Origin: Patiria pectinifera
Taxonomy: Eukaryota > Echinodermata > Asteroidea > Valvatida > Asterinidae
Reading direction: 5' to 3'
Length of the DNA: 64,000 bases
NCBI GenBank assembly: GCA_029964075.1
Contig: CM057147.1
Location: forward strand, 23,333,513-23,397,512
Positions 1-10,990 of the stretch are shown here, piece by piece (position 1 is the stretch's first letter; the number at the start of each line of letters is the position of its first letter). Under the pieces are notes generated by a model. It did no database searches. It worked only from the letters and a program-made list of their open reading frames with translations, and was not told the DNA's origin. The position numbers and the translations under genes were made by a program.

Positions 1-41
1 TTTATTTTTTGATGTTTGCAAATGTTGTAATTTCCCTTTAA
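1..41 (+). mobile_element. Right end of a T2/Kolobok-type MITE (family 1, cut by window edge)
   Basis: The first 41 bases match the right terminus of the full copies at 2783-3305 and 3815-4341, including TGATGTTTGCAAATGTTGTA and the closing CCCTTTAA. Only the end is inside the window. Confidence 0.85.
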
Positions 42-368
42 TAATTTAATATCCATGCAAAGTAGCCACACGCAGTACCGGTATATAATTTACGAGCTGA
101 GTAGCTCATCATATCCAATTCCCAATTGGATTGCAATTTCAGCCAGCCATCTGTATTGCCTCCTAGGTGATTGTATTGACATTGTTAGCTCTGCCAACAA
201 TGGATGCTGGTGGTAATTATGAAAATATTGTAATTGTAGCTTTAATGTACGGTAGTAGTTTGCGTACAAAACTCATTAGCAAGTTCACTCCCATCACATT
301 TTCATGCACACATTGACCCTGTCAATCAACCAGAAAAAAAATGTCACATGCAGCAAACAAGTTGTGAT
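42..368. other. Intergenic spacer, no gene seen
   Basis: AT-rich single-copy-looking DNA between two MITE copies. I see no exon, RNA gene or repeat structure. Confidence 0.6.
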
Positions 369-926
369 TTAAAGGGAATGTACATCCAGTACTGTGTACA
401 TCATTGGCTTTTGCTGTAATTTTCAGAAATGAACTATTTGAGGGGTTAGTATACTATAATACATCAAATATTGTTACACTGACATGTTTGAAGTTTTGTG
501 TTCGAAAATGCTGGAAAAACCAAGAAAAACAAAAATGTTCAAGTAGTCTGGTTTTCCTGACTCCACTAAGGATAAAATGGATCAATTTATAGATGCCGGA
601 AAATTGTAAGGTAAGGGAACCAGTCTAGCTGGCCTGCACCCGTTCATGAACATGTAATCAATAGCAAACACAATTTGGACTGAAAAAAAAAGAAGGTAAA
701 TTTAGAGCAGTAGTTGAAAAATAGTTAGGTTTTTCCAACGGTGGTCGGCCGACCACCGTTGGATATGTATATGAAAATACCATTTTCTTGAAAATGACTT
801 CACACCAGGTGCCATGATTTTACAGGATGCTTAAGACTGTCATTTACCAACATCCTAGTAAGGCTTTTTGTAAAAGCTTGGTAGTTTTATTTTTGGATGT
901 TTGCAAATGTCGTATATTCCCTTTAA
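369..926 (+). mobile_element. T2/Kolobok-type MITE, family 1 copy A
   Basis: The element starts TTAAAGGGAATGTACATC and ends CCCTTTAA, so it is bounded by TTAA on both sides. The ends are inverted copies of each other. The centre (735-762) is a perfect 28-nt palindrome with half-site CCAACGGTGGTCGG. An inner inverted pair, GGTTTTCCTGACT and AGGGAACCAG, flanks about 80 bp. The first 20 bases after the TTAA are partly duplicated. The TTAAAGGRR terminus is the signature of the T2 family of the Kolobok superfamily. No transposase is encoded. Confidence 0.85.
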
Positions 927-1485
927 ATAACATTGTTCCCAACCCCCTACCGCCTTAAAAAAATCTACACAGAGAATATGGGGGATTTTGCAGGATTTTG
1001 AACAATACAGCCCAGCCGCTGATGATAAGGCCTTGGCATCCCTTGATGAAAAGACTTTTTTCAGAGTTTTTTTTAGAATCTATTGAACCTTTGTCTGAGT
1101 TTAACGACTTTTTAAAATAACTTCTCCATAATTAAATTTTGGTTTTTTTAATACCCTGTTATTTCCTAGAACTGCCCTTGGAATACACTCCAGGAAAATA
1201 CCTGCCAGCAAGTTTCAGTTTACACAAGGGATACTTTGAAGAAAAAACCCATCTATTTTTAATGGTTGTATTTCAAGCACAATGATTGCAGATTTGACTC
1301 AAAATTTGAATCATTTATCCTTTCTTCATGCCCGTTAACACCTTGTCTATTATTTTTTTTTTTAAGTAACAAACATTTAGTGTTCATTTTTTGTGAATTC
1401 ATTTTTTTTTTTTTGTCATTTAAAAAATATGTTACAAACAGGTAATTATATCCACGCTCGTCATGGTTCCATTCAACATTCATAA
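927..1485. other. Intergenic spacer, no gene seen
   Basis: AT-rich, with T-runs near 1350 and 1405. No coding signal or repeat recognised. Confidence 0.5.
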
Positions 1486-2130
1486 ATGTTCCCATTAAAT
1501 CCTAAAGCAATTTGGTCATTGCAAACACCCATCAACCTTGTTTTTACCAAAGTCGGTCTCAAGATCAACCTTACAAAGGCTGAAACGATGATATCAAACT
1601 TCACGACAATCAACCCCAATACCCCCTATCCCTCCACGGTTATTCAAATCAACAACATGGACATCAAAAACATAGAGACATTCAAGTACTGGCACAAAAA
1701 TATCACATGACCAACCCAACACCGGCGAAAACAAGGCACTCTTAGTAAATTATCGGATGAACATGAAATTGCAGCTAGGGTTCTATTTCTGGATAGCCTG
1801 ATTTAGAAGTACACTGACCTATTCCTGGAACCCACTGAGGTGGCAAAGGCAACATTTGGATGCTGTGCATAGCGGGCTTTCTACATGTACACAGAATGGT
1901 CGGTGGAGGATTTGTGCAAGTCGGCGCTGCTTGGTGAGGAACACAAGTTTCACAACACCAAAGCCAGAATTCACCAAGTCTGCAGCACCTCTGACATCAC
2001 GACCTTCATTGGAGATCAACAAGACAGCTACTGTTGTCAAATATCCTGTTGTCAAAAACCAAATATGAATGAATTAATCAAAAGATTCCCAACAGTTTTC
2101 AAAGAAAATTCTCCAAACTGTATCTGACAA
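1486..2130 (+). pseudogene. Decayed non-LTR retrotransposon (RTE-like reverse transcriptase C-terminal part)
   Basis: Reading the + strand in shifting frames gives the layout of the end of a LINE reverse-transcriptase ORF: 'KVGLKINLTKAETM' (the strand after the catalytic YxDD region), then 'VIQINN..IKNIETFKY' as in the 'esvesFkYLG' block. Around 1800 follows a weak 'FRSTLTYSW' block, then 'IHQVCSTSDITTFIGDQQ' and a 'NELIKRF' tail. At least two frameshifts and several stops separate the blocks, so it is dead. The catalytic YxDD motif and endonuclease lie outside what survives. RTE or a related clade is the best fit by family knowledge; no search was run. Confidence 0.6.
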
Positions 2131-2194
2131 AATGTAGGCTTCGTGTACATGTACATATGTAATGACCAACTAGCCATTTATTTAGTCATGCTTT

Positions 2195-2483
2195 TTAAAG
2201 GGAATGTACAACATTTTGCTCCAATTTTCAGAAATAAATGGATTTGGAGGATTAGTATGTGATAGAAAATATCGTTACACTGACTTGTTTCACGTTTGGG
2301 GCTTGTACAAGTAGATGCTGGAAAATCAAGAAAACCATTCATGTCCTTGTACTACATTTTTTCTTGGAAATGTCAGCACACCAGGAGCCACGACTTTACA
2401 GTACCATATCCCTAACAATCCAGTAAGGTATTTTGTGATAATTTCATCAATTCATTTTTTAAGTTTTCAAATCTTCCCTTTAA
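2195..2483 (+). mobile_element. T2/Kolobok-type MITE, family 1 copy B (internally deleted)
   Basis: Bounded by TTAAAGGGAATGTACAACA and CTTCCCTTTAA. The middle, including the 28-nt palindrome and the GGTTCCC inner repeat, is missing, leaving 289 bp against about 523 bp in full copies. This is a deletion derivative that keeps both termini. Confidence 0.8.
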
Positions 2484-2782
2484 CAAACTCAATTATTTCA
2501 ATTACATTTTGCACACTAAATCAACTTTATGTACTGTTCAAAGTTTACAAATACAGGCCTACATGCATTTAGGTGAAATAAATGCTTAAAGTTCTTCTGC
2601 AGTCGAAAAACATATGTCCACATCTATGGCAGTTTTTCATAACATGATAGTTTTACATGAGTTGAATCTTGCAAGGTACATAATAAAGAAAGGCCACCCG
2701 TACAATGTACAGTGTTTGTGTTTGGAGGAATTTTAGCTGACCTCTGATGCTTTTCTGTGTGCAGGGATTCTTATTGTAATTC

Positions 2783-3305
2783 TTAAAGGGAATATACATC
2801 ATTTGCTTTTACTGTAATTTTCAGAAATGGATGGAATTGGGGGGTTGGAAATATATAGCAAATATAGTTACACTGACTTTTTTGAGGTTTTGGGTTCGAA
2901 AATGCTATAAAAACCAAGAAAAACAATCATTTTCCTGTAGTCTGGTTCCCGGACTCCATATAAGAAGAAACAGAGCAGTTACATACATTGGGGAATTGTA
3001 AGGTCAGGGAACCAGTCTAGCTGGCTCGTACCCGTTCATAGGTTTGTAATCGATTGCAAACAAGTGCGATGGTCAATTGGGGCCAGTATTTGAAAAAAAA
3101 CACCAGTTTTTTCCAACGCTGATCGGCCGATCAGCGTTGGAAATTGATGCAAAAATACCACTTTTCTTGAAAATGACAGTATACCAGGTGCCATGATTTT
3201 ACAGGATGCTTTACACTGTCATTCACTAACAGTCCAGCAAGGTATTTCAAAATGATTTGGTAGTTTTATTTTTTGATGTTTGCAAATGTTGTATTTTCCC
3301 TTTAA
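2783..3305 (+). mobile_element. T2/Kolobok-type MITE, family 1 copy C
   Basis: Full-length 523-bp copy with TTAA at both ends. The left terminus is TTAAAGGGAATATACATCAT and the right one mirrors it. The inner arms GGTTCCCGGACT and AGGTCAGGGAACC face each other. The central palindrome at 3113-3140 has half-site CCAACGCTGATCGG. No ORF of transposase size. Confidence 0.9.
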
Positions 3306-3524
3306 GGGCAATTGCACCTGTTTACAAATTTCACCCATAACTTAACCCATATTCTTTATGCTCTTTGAATAACTCTCTAAGGAAATCAAGCTCCAGCTTT
3401 AGTACAGGACATGTAATTGCTTGTCTCTTAATACCGTCCATAATCCTGCAAGATTAATATTCATTAATCTTGGAGAATATTAAAGTCACTATATAATCCC
3501 AAGATCATTTGCTTTTTTTTTGCA

Positions 3525-3810
3525 GGCGAGCATACACTTTGGGAAAACGGAAAACATAGTTTGCACACTTTGTGGGTTTCGTCACTGGATTCGGATGCTA
3601 AAGCACATTAAAAAAGTGTGCCCACATGCACACCTTTTTAAACTGCCTTCAAATATTGTTTTCTTAGAACTGAATGATATTTTTTCAGGCGGAATAATTT
3701 CACACCCTGGGTATTTTAAGTACCAACCTGATTTTTACTTTGAGAAAGATTTGTCGCATTTAATCGTAGGTCTGTTTCCGCATTTTTACAAATGTTCGTA
3801 CATGTACATT
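3525..3810 (+). other. Possible coding remnant with a Cys/His pair pattern
   Basis: An open frame follows a pyrimidine tract and 'tttgcag' at 3512-3525, which could be a splice acceptor. The translation includes CTLCGFRHWIRMLKHIKK followed by VCPHAH. A CxxC pair with downstream H and C/H residues recalls a C2H2-type zinc finger, but the spacing is not canonical. The open frame runs into the next MITE, so the real extent is unknown. It could be one exon of an unseen gene, a transposon ORF fragment or chance. I do not assign a function. Confidence 0.25.
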
Positions 3811-3814
3811 ACCT

Positions 3815-4341
3815 TTAAAGGGAATATACATCATTTGCTTTTGCTGTAATTTTCAGAAATGGATGGATTGGGGGGTTGGAAATATATAGCAAATATAGTT
3901 ACACTGACTTTTTTGAGGTTTTGGGTTCGAAAATGCTATAAAAACCAAGAAAAACAATCATTTTCCTGTAGTCTGGTTCCCTGACTCCATATAAGAAGAA
4001 ACAGAGCAGTTTACATACATTGGGGAATTGTAAGGTCAGGGAACCAGTCTAGCTGGCTTGTACCCGTTCATACCTGTGTGTAATCGATTGCAAACAAGTG
4101 CGATGGTCAATTGGGGCCAGTATTTGAAAAAAAGCCAGTTTAAGTTTTCCAACGCTGGTCGGCCGACCAGCGTTGGAAATTGATACAAAAATACCACTTT
4201 TCTTGAAAATGACAGTATACCAGGTGCCATGATTTTACAGGATGCTTTACACTGTCATTCACTAACAGTCCAGTAAGGTATTTCAAAATGATTTGGTAGT
4301 TTTATTTTTTGATGTTTGCAAATGTTGTATTTTCCCTTTAA
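3815..4341 (+). mobile_element. T2/Kolobok-type MITE, family 1 copy D
   Basis: 527 bp, TTAA at both ends, nearly the same sequence as copy C from end to end. The palindrome at 4149-4176 has half-site CCAACGCTGGTCGG, intermediate between copies A and C, and is still perfect. The closeness to copy C suggests recent activity or local duplication. Confidence 0.9.
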
Positions 4342-6399
4342 TAAGTACACGGGTATCAGAAAAGGGGCAGGTTTATCTACAAGTGGATTGTCTTCATTGA
4401 TTGGTATGGGACTTTGTGGTGGTCCACTAATACATGTAGATGAGGATACACATTACTGAATAAACTGTGGTTTGCCTCTAATAATAACATGTTAACTTGG
4501 AGTTGGACCTAAGTTTGCACCACATGACCCTGAACATTGTGCCAACTGTGGAATTAATCTAACGAGTTTGGCAGGATAAAAGAGGACTTAGCGTTAACAA
4601 TGTCTGAAAACTCTTCAAAAGGCTTGGCCTGGGGGACGGGTGTCCAAATAGAAGCATTTGACCCGTGTTCCTCTGGATCAGTACACATACATAATGTACA
4701 ACCACATACCACACATCCATGGTGGCAGTGATTGCTGAATTCTGTGATAGGTGAGAGAAAATGAGGCAAAAAAATAATATAACTCTGCTTCCAGTTTCCC
4801 TACCTACCCTATTCTGACAGGCCCTACCCTAATTTTTTTATTGGAAAAATGAGAAAAAAACACCCAAAACCATCAATTTCTACCTTTTACCCTTGACTAC
4901 ACGCAGACGCCTCCATATGATCGTACACACAAAAAATCCCCCCCCCAAAAAATTCCCTACCTACACATGTACCTATACCCTATTTTCATTTCCCATTTAA
5001 TCGAAAGCAGAATATTTTTTTGGGGCCTAATATAAGCTACCAAAATCAGAAAGGTATGGACAAATAAAAAAGTAGAAGGTTTAGCATGGAATAACTCAAC
5101 CGGAAAATAGAATCTGACCCCATTTAATAGTCACTGTTCCGAACCGTCCTGCCTATTACTCCATGTTGTAAGTACTGGTACTGGGTATGTAGTAAAGTCT
5201 GTCAGGAGCCAATATGGCCCAGCAGGCCGGCATTTATCTCCAGTTTCATTGGCATGAAACGACTGAGAATATTTGTATTCCCCCTGCATGGGGTGCCAGT
5301 CCATCACAAATCTGACCCGACCCAACCGAACAAAACTTCAAGGAAAAACCAACCCGAACCAATCCGAAACCGAACCGTTAAAAAACCCTGAATAGTTGGC
5401 TTGGGCAAATTGTTCTATATTTCATGAACATTTGTGTCCGCATTTTGTGCCTGAACTTATCTGCGTCGTGTGAATTTTTTTAAATCATTGTCTCTCAGTA
5501 AAGAATCATGTACCAAACGGTATGGCGAACACTCCTAACATGGCCTACGTGTACCGGTGGGCCTATAGACCGTGCATGGTAGACAGCAAAACACATGTGC
5601 AATTGCACTGTGGGTTGACGCGAAAGCACGCACGCAATACCTGGCACAGTGACTCTGCAATAATGTCGCACCATGTGAATTTCCGAACTGTGTCAGTTTT
5701 TTTGGGGGGGGGGGGAGGGTTTAATTATTTTGGGTTTTTCACAAGATGGCTTAACCAACCTGACCCGACACAAATATACCGAAACTGACCAGACCCAACT
5801 GAAATGATGAAAAATCCGACCCGATCCAACCCGAAGTCGGTTTCGGTTTGGGTCAGTTTCGGTTTTGGTTCGGGTTTGCACAAAATTAGAATTGAAAATG
5901 GGAATTGAAAATTTAATTTCATTCTGTATGTATTCTTGGCATAAGCCAAAACTAATATTGTCTCATACTGGTAGTACATAGACCTCAATGTCGTGACAGA
6001 GTCTAGCCGATAAATTAGTCCAACTGGATTGTTAATTAAATGTAAACCACTACGACTAGTACAAAGACAATAAGCTGGTACATGCGTGCATCTGCAGTAA
6101 ATGTATGGTGCAAACAAGTGCACGAAGGGCATGTGAAAGTGGTTTACAAACACACCTAACAATTCCAATTTACAAAACCAAATATTGCTCAACAAGTTAA
6201 CAAACAAACACTGTGGTTGTGAAGTAGAAAAGAACTCTTGTCTGACAATTTCTATTCATCGGCTGCTGATATCACAGGTCTTTGAAAAGTTAATCATACA
6301 TACGATGTATAGACATCGTTGCTTACAAAAGAATGACACTTGCACGTAGTTGCTCTTGAATCTTGCTTCATATTTCCATCCAATTACTGCAAGGTAAAC
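4342..6399. other. Intergenic DNA with degenerate GACCC-rich repeat
   Basis: No gene is recognised. At about 5300-5390 and 5750-5885 the sequence is built from variants of GACCCGACCCAACCCGAA, then the inverted TCGGTTTCGGTTTGGG, which looks like the two arms of one low-complexity foldback element. Homopolymer C, A and G runs occur near 4938 and 5700. Confidence 0.45.
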
Positions 6400-6790
6400 T
6401 TAAAAGTTAATACAACATTTGCTTTTGCTGTAATATTCAGAAAAGGATGAATTTGGGGGTTTGTTTTTTTATTGCAAATATCGTTGAACTGAGCTGTTTA
6501 AAGTTTTGTGTTTATGGATGCAGGAATAAAAACATAAAAAACCCCGCTGTTTTTGTGGTCAGGTTCCCTGACCAGAGGCTTCAGACGAAATAGAACAATT
6601 TATAGACCTATACACTCGGGGAATTGTCAGGCAAGGGAACCAGACTAGCCGTCTTGCGGTTGTTCGCAGATATTTACTGAGTACAAACAAAACGTGGATC
6701 AACCAAATTTGGACAATTAGGGGCAGTATTTGAATAGAAAGCCAATTTTTTTTGCAGCGATGGTTGGCCAACCATTGGAAATAGCGGAGG
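6400..6790 (+). mobile_element. T2/Kolobok-type MITE, family 1 copy E (diverged, right end lost)
   Basis: Matches the family from 'acaacatttgcttttgctgt' through the inner arms (GGTTCCCTGACC, CAAGGGAACCAG) to a decayed central palindrome (GGTTGGCCAACC near 6760). The TTAAAGG terminus is mutated and the right half is missing. Divergence implies an older insertion than copies C and D. Confidence 0.7.
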
Positions 6791-8430
6791 GAAATCCATG
6801 TACGTGTAATATTTAATTACCAACTTAGTTTTATTGTCCACTCCACTGGCAACTTACCCCTCTAGTATTTGTTTCCCAAAAATACGTGTAAATGGCAGAC
6901 GTCTACACTCTTTGAAAAAGTTAAACTAGGGATCAAAAAATTTAGAGGGAAAATCGCTCTTATATTGTCGATTGATATACGGGGGAACGGACAATCTTGA
7001 TTGAAAACTTGATCAAAAAAATATTCAAGATTGCAATACCCCTTTCTTAGTCAGCTGACTTAACCAGTCCGATGTTAGCCGGCCTTACATGTAGATGGTT
7101 TTGGATAATTAGACACTACACCTAACGCATTGTAATAAGCCAGTCTTTACTAAGCCAGCTAAGAGTAATGATTCACAAACAAACTAAACATTGTTATTTC
7201 CGTATAGACCTTTCTACGCTTGGTTGGCAAACTGCACATTTTGCCAACCATGGACTGCAAAGCTATGGAAGGTCCAACACTGCAGAAATGAAGAAGAGTT
7301 ATTACAGATACTCAAAATATTATTTGATTATTGGAAATACAACATTGTCAACAAAGCTTTAAAAATAATTCCTGTGCCTTTTTGCTAAGTATTGATGGCG
7401 TTATGAGGCCTTTTTTGGGGGAAAAATATGTTGCCAACCACGGCTTCAATTTATGCGCTTGCGGCAGCCCATATCAAATGGCGCCAATGTTTACAAACAA
7501 AAGAAAGGTCTATGCGTTCGTACTGCGGTACAAAATGGTGAGATTATCTCGTAATGGCAACTATAGAAAAGGCCTTGAGCAAACCACGCGCCATCCAGCC
7601 TTCACAGAGGCTGGAAAGGTGGCTCTGATTGACAGCCACTCAGATCATCAACTGAAAAGCCATTCTACGGACAAGTACTATATTTCAGGGAACAAATGTT
7701 TCAAAACAAATATATAAAAGAAAATCCCAAGAATAGACCTTTTTTAGCCAGCCCAACCCAGGCTAACTACTTTAAGACTGTCTTAACACTTACTCCGTGT
7801 CATTGCAATGGTCTAACTTAATATACATGTAGACCGACTAAACAGCCAGAGCCTTAAGACTGGCTGACACGCATAGTCAGCTTTAAGATGAAGCCGACCG
7901 TTGTCTATGATACGTAAACAGATTTCTTCTTCTTCTTCATTCATTCATTTTCAAACAGATTTGGCAATTGATTATGCAACTAGACTGCGTATGACCTCGA
8001 GAAACTGACCAATGAGCAGGCGCCTTCTGTACGCGCGTAATTCGAGCTCCCCACGGCCATGATGAGTAGCACTTTTGTACAGGTTGTTGTATTACAAAAA
8101 CGCAGCATCGAAATTGACCAATCATGGTCTTAGTCCTGATTTCAGAATGAAATGATGTCAGCATGCTTTTTTTTATCAGACATTAGAAAGGAGACTGGGC
8201 TCCGTGGATAAGGGGTGATACTCCGACTATAATTTCAGTCGGTGGGAGTAAAATGTCACTTGAATATAGAGTGAATTTTCAAGCTTTGGGAATAAGTAAG
8301 CATACATAATGTAGTTGTCCTGTAATAGAGTTTGCGCTTGTAGCCTTGTACTGCCTCAGTCTGTGGCTAAATTTCAATATCATAGAAGAAGGAATCTAGA
8401 GATAGGAACATTATGGTAGCTCTATGGAGT
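6791..8430. other. Intergenic DNA with a composite inverted repeat
   Basis: Between about 7044 and 7890 the motifs CTTAACCAGTC, TAAGCCAGTC, CTTAAGACTGG and TAGTCAGC recur in both orientations near the two ends, suggesting a decayed terminal-inverted-repeat element. Open frames inside (for example 7331-7717) have no recognisable domain and no flanking splice sites I trust. Confidence 0.4.
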
Positions 8431-8439
8431 GATATGGGG

Positions 8440-8945
8440 CGCTACAGTATACTAAACTCAGTCTTACCATTGGGAATTGAGTTAAATCCCATTTGTGCCA
8501 GCCAACTGTTTCCAGTCTATCATCTGTTTCCTGGATGAGCTTCATTATAGTGACTACTACGTTTGATCCATTACCACATGTACCTGTGCCATGGCACGGA
8601 GAAGATTCCCAAATATTTGTTGCCACTGTTTATTGTTCTACCTCTTCCCTTTTTTCTACGTCTGCCTTGTGGATGAGTAGCTTAATGAGGAATAATGTAC
8701 ACAACTTATCATCAGTCACGACCATCATATCACTATCCCTGTTTGTCTTGTAAACAATCTTCAGTTTTTTGTATCCAATCTCTGAGGGTTTCCATTAGCT
8801 TGCTAAGTACTGCCGAGCAAATATGCCATGCTTTGAACAAGTCCAGAGTAAACTTTGTATAATGCTTGCTGAAGAACCAGTGGGGACAGGGTGTGCTTTT
8901 AAGAAAATCAGGTACTACATATTTCAGCCATAGAGCAAGGACCAA
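8440..8945 (-). pseudogene. Broken coding remnant, family not recognised
   Basis: On the minus strand two adjacent frames give protein-like sequence that joins almost seamlessly. One frame reads from 8945 to about 8738, containing 'FTLDLFKAWHICSAVLSKL' and 'DWIQKTEDCLQDKQ'. After a one-base shift the next frame reads 'DSDMMVVTDDKLCTLFLIK', then a single in-frame TAA, then 'ETDDRLETVGWHKWDLTQF'. The helical, Leu/Lys-rich composition resembles an alpha-solenoid fragment, but I cannot name the family. One frameshift plus one stop and no introns suggest a processed pseudogene or captured gene piece. It abuts the SINE at 8995. Confidence 0.45.
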
Positions 8946-8994
8946 CCAAGGTTTTTTTTTGAAACCTAAGTTGCTGTGAATATGGCTTGAGGAG

Positions 8995-9140
8995 ATTTAC
9001 CGGTATAAAGCGTGCGTATCCATCAGGACTGGTGCTCAAGTGCTACATCATTATTTATTACCCCTGTTCATTGGGCCCATGAAACATTCCAAATATTATC
9101 TCAGCTCCCTGGGGAGTATACAGCTCCATTCAGCCTGTTA
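8995..9140 (-). mobile_element. tRNA-derived SINE, 3' half (interrupted)
   Basis: Reverse complement of the 3' body of the intact SINE at 16233-16602: it matches the 'gcgccttgagcaccagtcc', 'ggatacg' and 'ctccccagggagctgag' blocks. It stops abruptly at 9140, where a MITE is inserted, and resumes at 10132. Confidence 0.8.
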
Positions 9141-10128
9141 AGGCCTTTTCACACTGTCCAAAATCTCCGGGTTGGAACCGGTTCCAACCCCGATATTTTT
9201 TTCAACCCTTTTCCCACTTCTAAAATTTCAACCCGGTTCCGACCCGGGTAGCGTGCTCTAGCCGGATCGAAGTCAACCCTGGGAGGGACCAGGGTTGAAA
9301 ATCTCAACCCGGATCGAAATTGCATTTTTCGGTGTGAACCGTGTCGAAAATGATAGTGTGAACCGCCCCGGGTTGAGTCACTCACGGCCGATCCGTGTTG
9401 AGTTGAGGCCGACATTTTACCGAAAATCGGCGCCGTGCATAATATTTCCCTCCACCACTATCACTGACTATCGCCGTCACAAACACCGATCCCGAAACAA
9501 TCGCTTCCTAATTATCATCCAATAATGTATCGGTGTATGGAGCATCCTTTACCGAGTCTGGGCTTGTATTAGGTCCGCAAAATGTACCCCAAAAATGTAC
9601 ATTTCTAATGTTAAATAGAACGAATCGTCTAACGAAATGACCGGAGCCATTTTGGAAATATTGCACACAGCTGCGCTGGTGTCGTACAAAAATCGGACTC
9701 CCAAATTGGATTCGTTTACTCTCTTATTATTGGTCAAACCCTTTCACGTGACAGGTCCTTCTCCTAATAGGCATGCGCAATACTACCAATGAGTCCGTAT
9801 TTCACAGAGTAGTAAATTCACGCTGCACACCGGCCTGTCCGTAAGCCTCGTGCGCGCAGTAGCCGCGTGCGTCGCAATGCATTATGGGATTGAGAAAATC
9901 ATCGCAGCGCCCTGTGCCGAATGCGATCCGTGTCGAGAATTTGTAGTGTGAATTCACAGGGGCCGTAGCCGGATTGAACGTTACACGGTTCACGTAGCGG
10001 CCGTTCCCGTAAAGGACAGTGTGAACGTCGCGTCTCTCCGATCCGTGTCGAAAAATACTCGGGCTGAACCGGGTTGGATCCGGGTACGTTTCAACACGGT
10101 TCGAAACGGAGATAGTGTGAAAAGGCCT
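9141..10128. mobile_element. Harbinger-like MITE inserted in a SINE, with TTA target duplication
   Basis: Terminal inverted repeats AGGCCTTTTCACACT at 9141 and AGTGTGAAAAGGCCT ending at 10128. TTA lies just outside both ends (9138-9140, 10129-10131), and removing the 988 bp plus one TTA restores a continuous SINE. A 3-bp TWA target duplication is typical of PIF/Harbinger. The interior is rich in GGGTTGGAACC-type words near the ends, which act as extended subterminal inverted repeats. Its short open frames show no transposase motif, so it is non-autonomous. A relative is at 45955-46921. Confidence 0.85.
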
Positions 10129-10131
10129 TTA

Positions 10132-10304
10132 GGCGCAAGGCCTAGGAGGCTACTTCAATCACAATAACCATCTCTGGTTGGAGAGAAGCAATGAAAAGTG
10201 CCTTGCTCAAGGGCACACGCACCATGACCCCAGGCTGGACTCGAACTGCACCCGCAAGACCACGAATCCAGTGTCCTTAACCACAAGGCCAAAGCACTCC
10301 ACTT
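10132..10304 (-). mobile_element. tRNA-derived SINE, 5' half (interrupted)
   Basis: Reverse complement of the head of the 16233 SINE. On the minus strand it starts 'tggccttgtggttaagg' (A-box region), then a B-box-like 'gttcgagtcc', then 'gcccttgagcaaggcac'. Joined to 8995-9140 it makes one SINE copy of about 320 bp. Confidence 0.8.
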
Positions 10305-10306
10305 TG

Positions 10307-10982
10307 TTAGTCTGGTTCCCAGACCAAAAGATTCCGACTATTCCTGATGAATCTTAGGTCCGGTAGCCTCCGGTAATACAATGTATTACAATTTACGTCA
10401 CGTGACTAAAACGGGAGGAATTCCTCCTTTTTCCGAAAATTTCCGAAGTTTGCCGAAGTCGTTTCGTCGACAATCAGATAGCGCCCGAGTATATAATATA
10501 GGTTTAATTAACTACTAATTGCTAATTAATTTTATTTTAAATGAGTTGATAATTAATATTCATTGTTTTCATTTAGAAAACTTGAAATTCAACGACGATT
10601 TTGTGCATCAAATATACTCAGATCGTACAGGCGAACTGTTTGCTGCGTCATGTATAATTTTGGATTTGACGACCATTACCGAGATTTTCCAAAACTCGGT
10701 CTTCATTCGGCTCCGCCTGCTAACAGTGCTATTTGGTTCCCTAATTTTGAAGATTCCAGATCAACATTACTCAATGTTATCTTACAAAAACATCAAACTG
10801 TATTATCATAACTGTATGATATTACGACGCAAGTGATTTATTTAAAGATTTGATCAGAACATTAAAAGCTACAAGTGATAAAGCGAAATCGGAAACGAAG
10901 CCGCATTTCCACGGAGGCTGCCTGACCTACAATTTAAGACGTGAACGTCGGGAATAATTGTCAGGTCTGGGAACCAGACTAT
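10307..10982. mobile_element. MITE with TAGTCTGGTTCCCAGACC termini and 8-9 bp target duplication
   Basis: The left end reads TAGTCTGGTTCCCAGACC (from 10308), the right end GGTCTGGGAACCAGACTA (to 10981). Each terminus is itself nearly self-complementary (GTCTGGttccCAGAC). TCCACTTTG occurs directly before (10298-10306) and after (10982-10990), giving an 8- or 9-bp target duplication. That length fits P, hAT or Mutator superfamilies and I cannot decide between them. About 675 bp, no recognised transposase. Short versions of the same termini lie inside the T2 MITEs of this window. Confidence 0.75.
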
Positions 10983-10990
10983 CCACTTTG

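Noticed and set aside
7331-7717. 128-codon open frame
   Set aside because: No motif, no splice signals, and the region looks like a decayed inverted-repeat element.
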